The position numbers and the translations under genes were made by a program. The notes below the pieces were generated by a model, which had not been told where the DNA came from, searched no databases, and saw only the letters and a list, made by a program, of their open reading frames with translations. A stretch of 64,000 nt of DNA. Source: an uncultured Bacteroidales bacterium. Lineage in GTDB: Bacteria > Bacteroidota > Bacteroidia > Bacteroidales > Muribaculaceae. Position 1 is the stretch's first letter, and every line of letters begins with the position of its first letter. Below are positions 51,924-60,800 of this stretch, one piece after another. The stretch is taken from assembly GCA_947072905.1 (NCBI GenBank), contig CAMTKF010000005.1, forward strand, positions 1 through 64,000, in the 5' to 3' direction.

Positions 51924-53948
51924 ATGGATACTAAAGTAATGAAACATGCCGCGGACAATATCCGCATCCTCGCAGCCTCTATGGTCGAGAAGGCCAAAAG
52001 CGGTCACCCCGGTGGCGCTATGGGCGGTGCCGACTTTGTGAACGTGCTGTACTCTCAGTTCCTTGTAACCGACCCCGACGATCCCACATGGTTTGCCCGC
52101 GACCGCTTCTTCCTCGATCCCGGCCACATGTCGCCCATGCTCTACTCGGTACTCGCCCTCACCGGCAAGTTCACTCTCGACGAGCTGCAGCAGCTGCGCC
52201 AGTGGGGCAGTGTCACTCCCGGCCACCCCGAGGTTGATCCACGCCGCGGTATCGAAAATACATCAGGTCCTCTGGGCCAGGGCCACACCATGGCCGTAGG
52301 CGCCGCAATAGCCGAGCGCTTCCTCGTTGCCCGCTTCGGCGAAACTGTTGCCCACAAGACATACGCATTCATCTCTGACGGTGGTGTGCAGGAAGAAATC
52401 TCGCAGGGTGCCGGTCGTATTGCCGGACATCTCGGCCTGAGCCAGCTCATCATGTTCTACGACTGCAACGGCATACAGCTCTCTACCACCGTAGCCGAGG
52501 TTGACGAAGAAGACTATGCCGCCAAGTACCGCGCATGGGGCTGGAGTGTTATCGAAGTTGACGGAAACGATGCCGCACAGATAGCCGAAGCCCTCACACA
52601 GGCTCAGCGCGAAACCATGCGCCCCACCCTTATCCTGGGACGTACCACAATGGGTAAAGGCGCTGTAAAGGCCGATGGCGAATCTTTCGAAGGCCAATGT
52701 TCTACCCACGGACAGCCCCTGAGCAAAAGCGGTGCCGACTTTGCCGCTACCATACGCAACCTCGGCGGTAACCCCGAAAACCCCTTCGAAATCTTCGAAG
52801 ATGTAAAAGAACTCTATGCCAAGCGCGAGGAACAGCTCCGCGCCATCGTGGCCGAACGCCGCAAGGCTCACCGCGAATGGATGGATGCAAATCCCGAAAA
52901 AGCTGCCGAGCTCGAACGCTGGCTCTCGGGCTACGTACCCGAACTCGATTACGCTTCAATCGAGCAGAAAGCCAATATCTCAACCCGTCAGTCATCGGCC
53001 AACTTCCTGGGCTACCTCGCCGAGCACGTAGGCAACATGATTGTGTCGAGCGCCGACCTGGCCAACTCCGACAAAACCGACGGCTTCCTCAAGAAAACCC
53101 ATGCCTTCAAGGCCGGCGACTTCACAGGCGCATTCCTGCAAGGCGGTGTGAGCGAGCTTACCCTGGCTTCTATAATGAACGGTATCGCCCTTCACGGCGG
53201 CGTTATCTGCGCATGCGGCACATTCTTTGTATTCTCTGACTACATGAAGCCCGCCGTGCGCATGGCTGCCCTGATGGAACTGCCCGTGAAGTACATCTGG
53301 ACACACGACTCGTTCCGCGTAGGCGAAGACGGCCCCACCCACGAACCCGTGGAACAGGAAGCCCAGATACGTCTGCTCGAAGAAGTACACAACTTCGCAG
53401 GACGCCCCTCGCTGCTCGCACTCCGTCCGGCCGACGCAGCCGAATCATCGGTATGCTGGGATATGGCCATGCACAACGACGCATCGCCCACAGCCCTCAT
53501 CCTCTCGCGCCAGGACATCAAGGATCTGCCCGCAGTATCAGGCGACCGCAAGGCCGATGCCGAGCAGGCTCGCCGCGGCGGCTATGTGGTAGTAGATGCT
53601 CCCGAGCCCAAGCTGGTTCTGGTAGCCAACGGTTCTGAAGTTTCGCTGTTGTGCGAGGTAGCCGAGAAGCTCGCCGCCGACGGTGTAGCCGTACGCGTTG
53701 TTTCGATGCCCTCTATCGGCCTGTTCAACGAGCAGAGCGCCAAGTACCGCGAGAGCATCCTGCCCGCATCTGCCACCCACTATGGCCTTACAGCCGGACT
53801 CCCCTCGACCTTGCGCGCCATCCGTGGCTTCAACGGCGAGGTATTCGGCCTGGCCCGCTTCGGTGCTTCAGCCCCCTACAAGGTGCTTGACGAGAAATTC
53901 GGTTTCACCGCCGACAACATCTACAACGAAGTCAAGAAAGTACTCTGA
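51924..53948 (+). CDS. tkt: Transketolase
   Basis: 674 residues. ThDP-binding motif (GDG... as SDGGVQEEISQGAG then FYDCNGIQLS), N-terminal KSGHPGGAMGGADF, the pyrimidine domain with EDGPTHEPVEQEA and HDSFRVGEDG, and the C-terminal domain (about 540-674). Transfers two-carbon units in the pentose phosphate pathway. Length is as usual. Ends before a strong bidirectional terminator. Confidence 0.96.
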   Translation: MDTKVMKHAADNIRILAASMVEKAKSGHPGGAMGGADFVNVLYSQFLVTDPDDPTWFARDRFFLDPGHMSPMLYSVLALTGKFTLDELQQLRQWGSVTPGHPEVDPRRGIENTSGPLGQGHTMAVGAAIAERFLVARFGETVAHKTYAFISDGGVQEEISQGAGRIAGHLGLSQLIMFYDCNGIQLSTTVAEVDEEDYAAKYRAWGWSVIEVDGNDAAQIAEALTQAQRETMRPTLILGRTTMGKGAVKADGESFEGQCSTHGQPLSKSGADFAATIRNLGGNPENPFEIFEDVKELYAKREEQLRAIVAERRKAHREWMDANPEKAAELERWLSGYVPELDYASIEQKANISTRQSSANFLGYLAEHVGNMIVSSADLANSDKTDGFLKKTHAFKAGDFTGAFLQGGVSELTLASIMNGIALHGGVICACGTFFVFSDYMKPAVRMAALMELPVKYIWTHDSFRVGEDGPTHEPVEQEAQIRLLEEVHNFAGRPSLLALRPADAAESSVCWDMAMHNDASPTALILSRQDIKDLPAVSGDRKADAEQARRGGYVVVDAPEPKLVLVANGSEVSLLCEVAEKLAADGVAVRVVSMPSIGLFNEQSAKYRESILPASATHYGLTAGLPSTLRAIRGFNGEVFGLARFGASAPYKVLDEKFGFTADNIYNEVKKVL

Positions 53949-53989
53949 TTCGGGCATTTCCTCAATCAGAAAGACAGATAAACTTTCGA

Positions 53990-54037
53990 TAAAAATAATC
54001 GGGACGACCACAACAGCCGTCCCGATTATTTTTATTT
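53990..54037. terminator. Bidirectional terminator between tkt and outer-membrane gene
   Basis: AAAAATAATCGGGACG and CGTCCCGATTATTTTT are perfect inverted repeats (53991-54006, 54018-54033) with A- and T-tracts on both flanks. Confidence 0.9.
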
Positions 54038-54054
54038 TGTGTCCAAACACACTC

Positions 54055-54951
54055 CTATAACGAGTATGTAAATGCCACTTGAACAAACGGACGCGTAGGC
54101 ATATCTACGTCAAAATATCTTTTTGTCCCTGACACGGCAGTCACACGACTCGACATTTTCAATATCACACCGCTTTGCACTTCACCATATAAGTTTTTGG
54201 CGAGTTTGCGTTTATACTTTACGCCCGGTCGGAAATTTGTGTTTGTATATCTGCACCTTTTCGGCAGATCAATATGGTTTGGCTGAAAGTAAAACGACCT
54301 TACATCAATATCCCCGCCTATAGTTATCAAGTCGTTTGCGGTAGGGGTATAGTCAAGTCCAAACATACTGCCGTACAGGTTTACGGCAAGTTTGTCGTTA
54401 AACCTATGACGATACATAAATACAAGAAATACAGGTACTTTGGTTGTGGAATTAATGAGCACAAGCGGTCCTAAACCGAATTGGGTATCGCGGTTGGCAC
54501 GCAACATAAACAGTCCCATAGCTATGCCTGATACACGCTGAAAACGCCTGTCGCCCCAGTCTGCCGACATCATGCCAAAAGCCATGAACGGGCATGTAAA
54601 CAGTCGGGTTCGGAATGAACCCGAGACACCGATCTGCCCATACAGATGCGTCTTGTTCATACCCATCTGTTGAGGATCATATCCAACGGGTAGATCACCT
54701 GAAGAAAAATCGACCTCAAGTGAATTATAGTTCGCATTGGCCGTGAGTGTGAATTTTTTGTTTTTGAAAAATTCGTAGGACACCCGTGCATTGAAATGAT
54801 CGGAAATTGAAGCATGGGTATAGTCATACGACACCTTGATATTGGTTTTTACCATGCCATAATTGTCTGTAGGAACAGTTTGCGGTCCCTGAGCCATACA
54901 ATTGACACCTGCTACAAGCATTAAAAAAGTAATCAAAAGAAATTTACACAT
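54055..54951 (-). CDS. Exported beta-barrel outer-membrane protein of unknown function
   Basis: 298 residues from ATG 54951, which begins a clean signal peptide (MCKFLLITFLMLVAGVNCMAQ); the longer frame to 55089 would hide it. The mature part has regularly spaced amphipathic strands and ends in an aromatic residue and Leu (VAFTYSL), typical of an outer-membrane barrel. I do not recognise the family. Promoter box TATCTTTG (minus) at 55087-55094, giving a leader of about 130 nt. Less GC than tkt; it may belong to the same acquired island as the restriction genes. Confidence 0.75.
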   Translation of the reverse strand: MCKFLLITFLMLVAGVNCMAQGPQTVPTDNYGMVKTNIKVSYDYTHASISDHFNARVSYEFFKNKKFTLTANANYNSLEVDFSSGDLPVGYDPQQMGMNKTHLYGQIGVSGSFRTRLFTCPFMAFGMMSADWGDRRFQRVSGIAMGLFMLRANRDTQFGLGPLVLINSTTKVPVFLVFMYRHRFNDKLAVNLYGSMFGLDYTPTANDLITIGGDIDVRSFYFQPNHIDLPKRCRYTNTNFRPGVKYKRKLAKNLYGEVQSGVILKMSSRVTAVSGTKRYFDVDMPTRPFVQVAFTYSL

Positions 54952-55086
54952 AAATCGGTATATCAATTTTAGAATTAATATCTCGCAGATGATATTACCG
55001 AAACATTTGCCGCATAGCCACAAGCCTACCTGAAACATCTGATTTTTCAACTCACAAGATACATAAACATAATGAATTGTATACAG

Positions 55087-55094
55087 CAAAGATA
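55087..55094 (-). promoter_or_regulatory. Promoter -7 box of the outer-membrane protein gene
   Basis: TATCTTTG on the minus strand, exact match, 135 bp upstream of the chosen ATG. Confidence 0.5.
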
Positions 55095-55461
55095 TGAAAA
55101 ATCTTTTACATATTTATTACGCGTGTGTTCTGATTTAACTATTATTAAGCTTAATAGTCAGTTACGAGTTTTTTCAACGTGAAGAAGGATTTGACTAATT
55201 AGTCATTGTCGGCAATCCATGTGTTCTCAACTAAGATGCAGTAAATTCGCAAATGTTATCTTTATCGCATGTACTTTGACTCACCAAGAATCATATCCCA
55301 CCACCACAATGTTGCCACAAAAAAATAATAACCGGTAATCGTATGATTATCAGCCATTATCAGTACCCCTAACCGTGCCGTTTAAGAACCAATCTTAGCC
55401 GATTGGGATAGGTTGTAGGAAATGCGTCACAGGATTCCAAAGCCGGGCGAGCCAATATTAA
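55095..55461. other. AT-rich intergenic region with palindromes
   Basis: 367 bp without a credible gene. The 14-bp perfect palindrome TGACTAATTAGTCA lies at 55192-55205 and the 12-bp palindrome ATTAAGCTTAAT near 55145-55156. A CCAATC/GATTGG hairpin occurs near 55391-55408. No T-tract terminator is evident after the methyltransferase gene. Confidence 0.5.
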
Positions 55462-56535
55462 CTATTGAGGATAAGATATGATTAACACTTCTTTCGACGT
55501 GGTTTCACTTAACGCATATTTAATGTCATGGGAATAACGAAGTTCATTATACCTGTTATGTTTTATCAGGATGTCAACAATGTTTTCAATGGATGGGATT
55601 CCGTTAGAGCGATATGAAAAAACCAATATGCTATTTTTAAAATGTTCAATCAATTGAATAAATCCATTAATTATATTGTCTTTATCAGCCCATATGTTGT
55701 ATTGCCGTTTTAGTCTATGATGTTTGCTCTCAAAGTCAATTAAATACATCCAATTGTCGTAATCCACAAGACCATTAAGGAAATGATAAAAATCAGCATA
55801 ATCAACACCGACCCCTTTGTCGTTTATATACGGAGTATCTATATAAACTAAATCAAATTTAGCGTCAACATTCAAAGCATCCGTATTTATGGCATGACAC
55901 TCTACACCATTATTAAACACAGCATTATTAGCCTCATTAACAAAATTCCTGAAATGAGTTTCAAAAGGCGTGTCCCATGTCTTTTTATTGCCAAAGGATC
56001 GCTTAACATCCATCAAACGTACATATAAGTTTTTCCGATGGAATAGATTATATGGTCTCTTTATTATACATGACTGAAAAAGAGCAAACCAAGCAATTGC
56101 TCTTTTATACTCATCCTTTATTGTCGAAATATTGTATCTCACAACATCCAGCCAATGATTTTCATCATCAGTATAATATATATCCTTAAAATTATCAGCG
56201 ATAAATGTAGGATACTCTATGTTTTGCCGTTCTTCTAATATCAGGTTAATGTCTGATTCGCTTAGTAATACTGATTTATTCTCAATAATTGCTTTGCCAA
56301 TTATTGAGTTGAACGGCAATATATCATTATACGTTACAGCTTTACCATTGTCTTTTAGTTTATAAGCAACACTGCCTGTTCCCCCAAAGGCATCTAATAC
56401 TGTCTGGAATGGTATATGTGAAATCTCATTCCAAATCCAATCTGCAAATTTAGCCTTACTACCTTGATACCTTGTAGATGGGAATTTGTTTTTGAGTTGT
56501 ATTTCAGATTCAGAAAATAAAGATGGTTGCTGCAT
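55462..56535 (-). CDS. Adenine-specific DNA methyltransferase (D12 class)
   Basis: 357 residues. An N-terminal KxPSTRYQGSKAKFADWI motif, SAM-binding motif I (VLDAFGGTGSVAY, about 45-57) and the catalytic motif IV YIDTPY (about 237), a variant of the usual DPPY with Thr for the first Pro. The class methylates the N6 of adenine. Downstream of the EcoRV-like nuclease gene by 4 bp, same operon, so it should protect the nuclease's site (GATATC predicted). It is longer than and not obviously similar to M.EcoRV. AT-rich and unlike neighbours in codon use. Confidence 0.85.
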   Translation of the reverse strand: MQQPSLFSESEIQLKNKFPSTRYQGSKAKFADWIWNEISHIPFQTVLDAFGGTGSVAYKLKDNGKAVTYNDILPFNSIIGKAIIENKSVLLSESDINLILEERQNIEYPTFIADNFKDIYYTDDENHWLDVVRYNISTIKDEYKRAIAWFALFQSCIIKRPYNLFHRKNLYVRLMDVKRSFGNKKTWDTPFETHFRNFVNEANNAVFNNGVECHAINTDALNVDAKFDLVYIDTPYINDKGVGVDYADFYHFLNGLVDYDNWMYLIDFESKHHRLKRQYNIWADKDNIINGFIQLIEHFKNSILVFSYRSNGIPSIENIVDILIKHNRYNELRYSHDIKYALSETTSKEVLIISYPQ

Positions 56536-56539
56536 TCGA

Positions 56540-57316
56540 TTATATATTTCTGAATTTTTTATAACTTGTCAAATTATTGTAATATGGTTCAGCAAGTTCT
56601 GCCCTCTTTGCCATGTCAGGAGTCAAGTAATTTGTCCAATAATCATCAAATACTTCTTCGCCCAAGTCAGCAAAACAACCATTGCCATTGATTAAATCAT
56701 TAATCAATGAGACTGAACCTATATTCTTGGTGTTGCCACTTCCCGGTCTGTCTGATGCTATCTTCCATTTTTCTTGAACAAAAAAAGTTATATCCTTTAC
56801 AACTGATATAATCTCATCGAGATTATCCAAATTATATGATTTGCGTTCATCAATGACATCATCATTCTCAGTGTAGATAATGCCCAAGACAATGTGCGCT
56901 TTATAAGAAGAATAAGGATACGTTACATTCTTTGTGCTTTGACGATTACGGAAATAACCCGTAAACGCGCCAAGAGTCATGCCATTAATTCGTGTAGGTG
57001 ACTTGCGATAGCTACTTTTTAGATCAATGGCAAATAAATTCCCCTCATTGTCAATGAACGTTATATCAGGATAGAAATTTTGTTCTTTTGTGAGTTCTAA
57101 CTTAAGCTCGTTATCTTTGGCAAACTTATATAAGAGAGGGAAAATATATAATTCTATGATTTTAGATACAACCTTTGTGTCTGTAGAAATTGTGTATATG
57201 TGTCTATATACATCTATGAATCCTTTTACAACCCACTGACCATCATTAGTAGATACAAATGGAGCAAAAGAATTTACAGCGATTCGCAACTTTGAGAGAA
57301 ATTCATTTTTTGTCAT
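56540..57316 (-). CDS. EcoRV-family type II restriction endonuclease
   Basis: 258 residues, against 245 for EcoRV. The alignment with EcoRV from memory is close through the core: DTKVVSKIIELYIFPLL (with Glu55 like EcoRV Glu45), QNFYPDITF (Asp84 like Asp74), AIDLK (Asp98, Lys100 like Asp90, Lys92), TLGAFTGYFRN, the HIVLGIIYT strand, FFVQEKWKIASDRPGSGNTKN with the GSGNT recognition loop (like residues 182-186), and FDDYWTNY near the end. It cuts DNA as a homodimer, probably at GATATC in the middle of the site, leaving blunt ends. The gene lies upstream of its methylase with a -7 box TAACTTTG only 5 bp before the ATG. No controller gene is seen. Confidence 0.93.
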   Translation of the reverse strand: MTKNEFLSKLRIAVNSFAPFVSTNDGQWVVKGFIDVYRHIYTISTDTKVVSKIIELYIFPLLYKFAKDNELKLELTKEQNFYPDITFIDNEGNLFAIDLKSSYRKSPTRINGMTLGAFTGYFRNRQSTKNVTYPYSSYKAHIVLGIIYTENDDVIDERKSYNLDNLDEIISVVKDITFFVQEKWKIASDRPGSGNTKNIGSVSLINDLINGNGCFADLGEEVFDDYWTNYLTPDMAKRAELAEPYYNNLTSYKKFRNI

Positions 57317-57319
57317 AAC

Positions 57320-57334
57320 GCAAAGTTAGGCATT
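57320..57334 (-). promoter_or_regulatory. Restriction-gene promoter, 15-bp copy of the tRNA-Leu promoter
   Basis: GCAAAGTTAGGCATT occurs at 57320-57334 and again at 57542-57556, where it is the promoter of tRNA-Leu. Both contain the minus-strand -7 box TAACTTTG. Here the box ends at 57321, five bases before the ATG, so the transcript would be leaderless or nearly so. Confidence 0.6.
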
Positions 57335-57453
57335 ATATACGAACTACACAAACATGCAACCGATTCTTATAACAAAGTATTCGGGCTTATAAATAATTTA
57401 CGCGAAGCAGGTAAAAGAAAAGAGGACTCTCGCAGTGAGAATCCTCAATTAAG

Positions 57454-57535
57454 TACCCGGACCCGGGCTCGAACCGGGATGGGTTGCCCCAACGGTGTTT
57501 GAGACCGTCGCGTCTACCGATTCCGCCATCCGGGC
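57454..57535 (-). tRNA. tRNA-Leu (anticodon CAA)
   Basis: Minus strand from G at 57535: acceptor GCCCGGA, D-arm, anticodon arm ACGGT-CTCAAAC-ACCGT with anticodon CAA, a long variable arm (TGGGGCAACCCAT), T-arm CCCGG-TTCGAGC-CCGGG, acceptor TCCGGGT with a closing G-U pair, discriminator A. All standard for Leu. Its own -7 box lies at 57543-57550. Confidence 0.95.
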
Positions 57536-57541
57536 GTTGGT

Positions 57542-57556
57542 GCAAAGTTAGGCATT
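57542..57556 (-). promoter_or_regulatory. tRNA-Leu promoter
   Basis: Contains TAACTTTG (minus strand, 57550-57543), with the tRNA 5' end eight bases downstream. The 15-bp string is repeated at 57320-57334. Confidence 0.6.
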
Positions 57557-57633
57557 TTTTATGGATTGACAAAAAAACGGATGTCTTTTTTTGATTTTTC
57601 TTTCCTCAGAGGGCGTTTTTGAAAAATTATCGC

Positions 57634-57641
57634 TAAATTTG
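57634..57641 (+). promoter_or_regulatory. rlmN promoter -7 box
   Basis: TAAATTTG, exact match to TAnnTTTG. Expected transcription start is close to 57648, near the two candidate ATGs (57651, 57657). Confidence 0.5.
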
Positions 57642-57656
57642 TAGAAATTTATGCCA

Positions 57657-58688
57657 ATGAATTCCGACAATCTTACACCGCTTATAGGAATGACCTTGCC
57701 TGAGTTGCGCGATGTAGCTTCAGGGGTTGGGCTTAAGCCGTTTGCCGCAAAGCAGATGGCTGCCTGGCTGTATCAGCGCAATGTATCGGACATCGACGAG
57801 ATGACTGATATTTCAAAAGCTGCCCGCCAGCGCCTCAAGGAGTCGTTCTGTATCGGACGCGAAGCTCCCAAAACCGCTGCATGCAGTGCCGACGGCACCG
57901 TGAAGTACCTCTTTGAAGGTGCCGGTGGCCGCGATATAGAGGCTGTATATATTCCCGACAAAGACCGCGCCACGCTGTGTGTGTCGTCGCAGGCCGGATG
58001 CAAGATGAACTGCTCGTTCTGCATGACCGGACGTCAGGGTTTCCACGGCAATCTCACCGCTGCACGCATCATCAACCAGATACTGTCGATTCCGCAAAGC
58101 GACTCGCTCACCAACATTGTGTTTATGGGAATGGGCGAGCCTACCGACAATCTCGATGCCGTGATGAAGGCCATTGCCATCCTCACCGAGCCGTGGGGCA
58201 TGGGCTGGAGTCCGAAGCGCATAACTGTATCGTCCATAGGCCATTTGGCCGGGCTGAAGACCCTGCTCGAAGCCACCAAGGTACATATTGCCATAAGCGT
58301 GCACTCGCCATTCCCCTCGGAGCGCGAGAGCATAATGCCCGTTGAGCGTGCTTTCCCGGCGCATAAGGTGATGGAACTGCTGCGCAAATACGACTTCGCA
58401 CACCAGCGTCGTCTGTCGGTGGAATACATAATGTGGGACGGATTCAACGATGATATCCGCCATGCCGAAGCCCTGGCACGACTCACCAAGGGCACCTCGG
58501 CGCGGGTGAACCTCATACGCTACCATGCCCTGCCCGGCGACCTGCGCCGCCCGGCCTCGAAAGCGGCCATGGAGGCTTTCCGCGACAGACTCAATTCGCT
58601 TGGCATAACGGCTACAATACGCGCATCGCGCGGTGAAGACATCGACGCAGCCTGCGGTATGCTTGCCGGAAAACAATTGAACCAATGA
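57657..58688 (+). CDS. rlmN: Dual-specificity 23S rRNA/tRNA methyltransferase RlmN
   Basis: 343 residues from ATG 57657; an ATG two codons earlier is possible. Radical SAM enzyme with CKMNCSFCMTGRQG (CxxxCxxC) and the C-terminal catalytic Cys in DAACGMLAG. Adds methyl to C2 of A2503 in 23S rRNA and to A37 in some tRNAs. First gene of a plus-strand run to mutS. Confidence 0.96.
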   Translation: MNSDNLTPLIGMTLPELRDVASGVGLKPFAAKQMAAWLYQRNVSDIDEMTDISKAARQRLKESFCIGREAPKTAACSADGTVKYLFEGAGGRDIEAVYIPDKDRATLCVSSQAGCKMNCSFCMTGRQGFHGNLTAARIINQILSIPQSDSLTNIVFMGMGEPTDNLDAVMKAIAILTEPWGMGWSPKRITVSSIGHLAGLKTLLEATKVHIAISVHSPFPSERESIMPVERAFPAHKVMELLRKYDFAHQRRLSVEYIMWDGFNDDIRHAEALARLTKGTSARVNLIRYHALPGDLRRPASKAAMEAFRDRLNSLGITATIRASRGEDIDAACGMLAGKQLNQ

Positions 58689-58709
58689 GTAACTGATAGC
58701 TAATCATAT

Positions 58710-59792
58710 ATGTCTAAAAGAATAAAAGTGGGAATCACCCACGGCGATATAAACGGTATAGGATACGAAGTGATACTCAAGGTGCTGGAAGACAACCGCA
58801 TACTTGAGCTTTGCACTCCCGTGCTGTACGGTTCGGCCAAGATTGCCGCCAATTATCGCAAGGCACTCGACATGCCCAACATACCCTTCAACCAGATTGA
58901 AGACGCATCTGAGGCAAAAGACGATGCCAACAATATAATCAATGTAGTGGCCGAGGAGCTGCGCGCCGAGCCGGGTATTTCGTCGGCCGATGCAGGAGCC
59001 GCCGCATTCGCATCGCTCGAACGCGCCGTGGCCGACCTCAAAAACGGCCTTATCGACGTGCTGGTGACCGCCCCTATCAACAAAGCCAACATACAAAGCG
59101 ACACCTTCACCTTCCCGGGTCACACCGAGTATCTTGAAGCCGCAGCCGACAGTGGCCGCGCACTGATGATACTGTGCAACGACACCCTGCGTGTGGCTCT
59201 GGTTACCACCCACCTGCCCATAGCCAAGGTGCCGCAGGCAATCACCAAGGAAGAGATAGTGTCGAAGCTCGAGATTTTCAACAAATCGCTCATACGCGAC
59301 TTCGGCATCAATGCTCCGCGCATCGCGGTGTTCGCCCTCAATCCCCACGCCGGCGATTCGGGCCTGTTAGGCACTGAAGAACAAGAAATTATCATCCCGG
59401 CCATCAACGAAGCCCGCGAGCGCAAAATACTGGCATTCGGCCCATACGCCGCCGATGGCTTCTTCGGCGCCGGACGATTTGTGAAATTCGACGGAATACT
59501 TGCCATGTACCACGACCAGGGATTGGCTCCGTTCAAAGCCCTGGCAACCGATACAGGTATAAACTTCACCGCCGGGCTGCCCTTCATACGCACATCGCCC
59601 GACCACGGCACCGGCTACGACATTGCCGGCCGCGGCGAGGCTTCGGCCGAATCAATGCGTGCCGCCATTTACTCGGCCATTGACATCTGCCGCAACCGCC
59701 GGGCCGACGACGAGGCACGCCGCTCGCCACTGCGCCGTCTGTATCATGAGAAAGGCTCTGACAACGATGTGCTTGATCTCTCCGGTGAATAA
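58710..59792 (+). CDS. pdxA: 4-hydroxythreonine-4-phosphate dehydrogenase
   Basis: 360 residues. PdxA/PdxA2 fold with metal ligands in FPGHTEYLE (His), NPHAGDSG and MYHDQGLAPFKAL (His), and the starting GITHGDINGIGYE. Oxidises 4-phosphohydroxy-L-threonine in vitamin B6 synthesis. Follows rlmN by 21 bp. Confidence 0.95.
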   Translation: MSKRIKVGITHGDINGIGYEVILKVLEDNRILELCTPVLYGSAKIAANYRKALDMPNIPFNQIEDASEAKDDANNIINVVAEELRAEPGISSADAGAAAFASLERAVADLKNGLIDVLVTAPINKANIQSDTFTFPGHTEYLEAAADSGRALMILCNDTLRVALVTTHLPIAKVPQAITKEEIVSKLEIFNKSLIRDFGINAPRIAVFALNPHAGDSGLLGTEEQEIIIPAINEARERKILAFGPYAADGFFGAGRFVKFDGILAMYHDQGLAPFKALATDTGINFTAGLPFIRTSPDHGTGYDIAGRGEASAESMRAAIYSAIDICRNRRADDEARRSPLRRLYHEKGSDNDVLDLSGE

Positions 59793-59793
59793 C

Positions 59794-60792
59794 ATGAAGA
59801 GTATCTGCAACATAATCATACTGCTGGCGATGCTTATAAGTGTATCGTGTTCGGGCAAAACATCGGCTGCCGCCGAATCGCAGTCGGTGGAAGATCAGTT
59901 TGCCGAACGCGGTAGCTTTTCGGCCGACTCGGCTTACAGCTACGTGAAACGGCAGGTAGACTTCGGCCCCCGCGTGCCCGGAAGCGATGCGCACAAGGCT
60001 TGCCGCGAATGGCTCGTGGAGCAGCTCTCGGCATACGCCGACACAGTCACAGTGTCGGGCACTCCCGTCACTGCATGGGACGGTGCAACCATTCCCGTCC
60101 ACAACATTTTAGCACGCTTCAAGCCCGAATCGCAGGCCCGCATACTGCTCGCAGCCCACTACGACACCCGTCCGTGGGCCGATCACGACCCCGACAGCGA
60201 CGCCCGTCTCAAACCCATCGACGGAGCCAACGACGGAGCCAGCGGTGTGGGCGTATTGCTTGAGATAGCCCGCAATCTGGCCAAGGAAAATCCCGAAGTG
60301 GGTGTCGACATACTGCTCACCGATGCCGAAGATTACGGCGCACGCGACGACTCGCCCCGCGCTCACGAGGAAGACACCTGGTGCCTGGGTGCGCAGCAGT
60401 TTGCCCGCAATCTGCCATACACGGCCGCCGACACACCACGCTACGGCATACTGCTCGATATGGTAGGAGGGCGCGGAGCCGTGTTCCATCAGGAATATTT
60501 CTCTACACGCTTCGCCCAGAAACCCACCGCCAAGGTATGGGCCATGGCCCGCAAACTGGGCCTGACCGACCGCTTCCCGGCTAAGGAGGGCGGAGCCATC
60601 AACGACGACCACCTGCCCCTGATACGGGCCGGAATCCCCACCACCGACATCATTGAAAGCAACAACGCATCTACCGGCAGTTTCAACCCCACATGGCACA
60701 CACATGACGACAATATGGACAATATAGACCCGTCAAGCCTAAGTGCCGCCGGACGCGTGGTGCTCAACGTTATATATTCAGAAAAACCTTGA
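59794..60792 (+). CDS. M28-family glutaminyl-cyclase-like peptidase lipoprotein
   Basis: 332 residues from ATG 59794, one base after the pdxA stop codon. Lipoprotein signal ending SVSC (Cys about 19). Zinc sites: AHYDTRPWAD (His, Asp), GANDGASGVG, the DAEDYG Glu/Asp motif and HTHDDNMD near the end. The fold is that of M28 aminopeptidases and glutaminyl-peptide cyclotransferases. Acts in the periplasm on peptide N-termini; in Bacteroidetes such enzymes cyclise N-terminal glutamine of exported proteins (family knowledge, activity here inferred). Confidence 0.85.
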   Translation: MKSICNIIILLAMLISVSCSGKTSAAAESQSVEDQFAERGSFSADSAYSYVKRQVDFGPRVPGSDAHKACREWLVEQLSAYADTVTVSGTPVTAWDGATIPVHNILARFKPESQARILLAAHYDTRPWADHDPDSDARLKPIDGANDGASGVGVLLEIARNLAKENPEVGVDILLTDAEDYGARDDSPRAHEEDTWCLGAQQFARNLPYTAADTPRYGILLDMVGGRGAVFHQEYFSTRFAQKPTAKVWAMARKLGLTDRFPAKEGGAINDDHLPLIRAGIPTTDIIESNNASTGSFNPTWHTHDDNMDNIDPSSLSAAGRVVLNVIYSEKP

Positions 60793-60800
60793 TTATCGCT

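Noticed and set aside
55391..55408. Terminator behind the methyltransferase gene
   Set aside because: A six-bp CCAATC/GATTGG stem exists, but no T-tract follows on either strand.
55462..57316. Avoidance of GATATC in the chromosome as sign of an old restriction system
   Set aside because: More than ten GATATC sites are visible in the window, about what chance would give, so there is no avoidance.
57454..57535. tRNA-Leu as att site of the restriction island
   Set aside because: No copy of the tRNA 3' end is found on the far side of the island (55.1-55.5 kb) and there is no integrase gene; only a short promoter string is duplicated.
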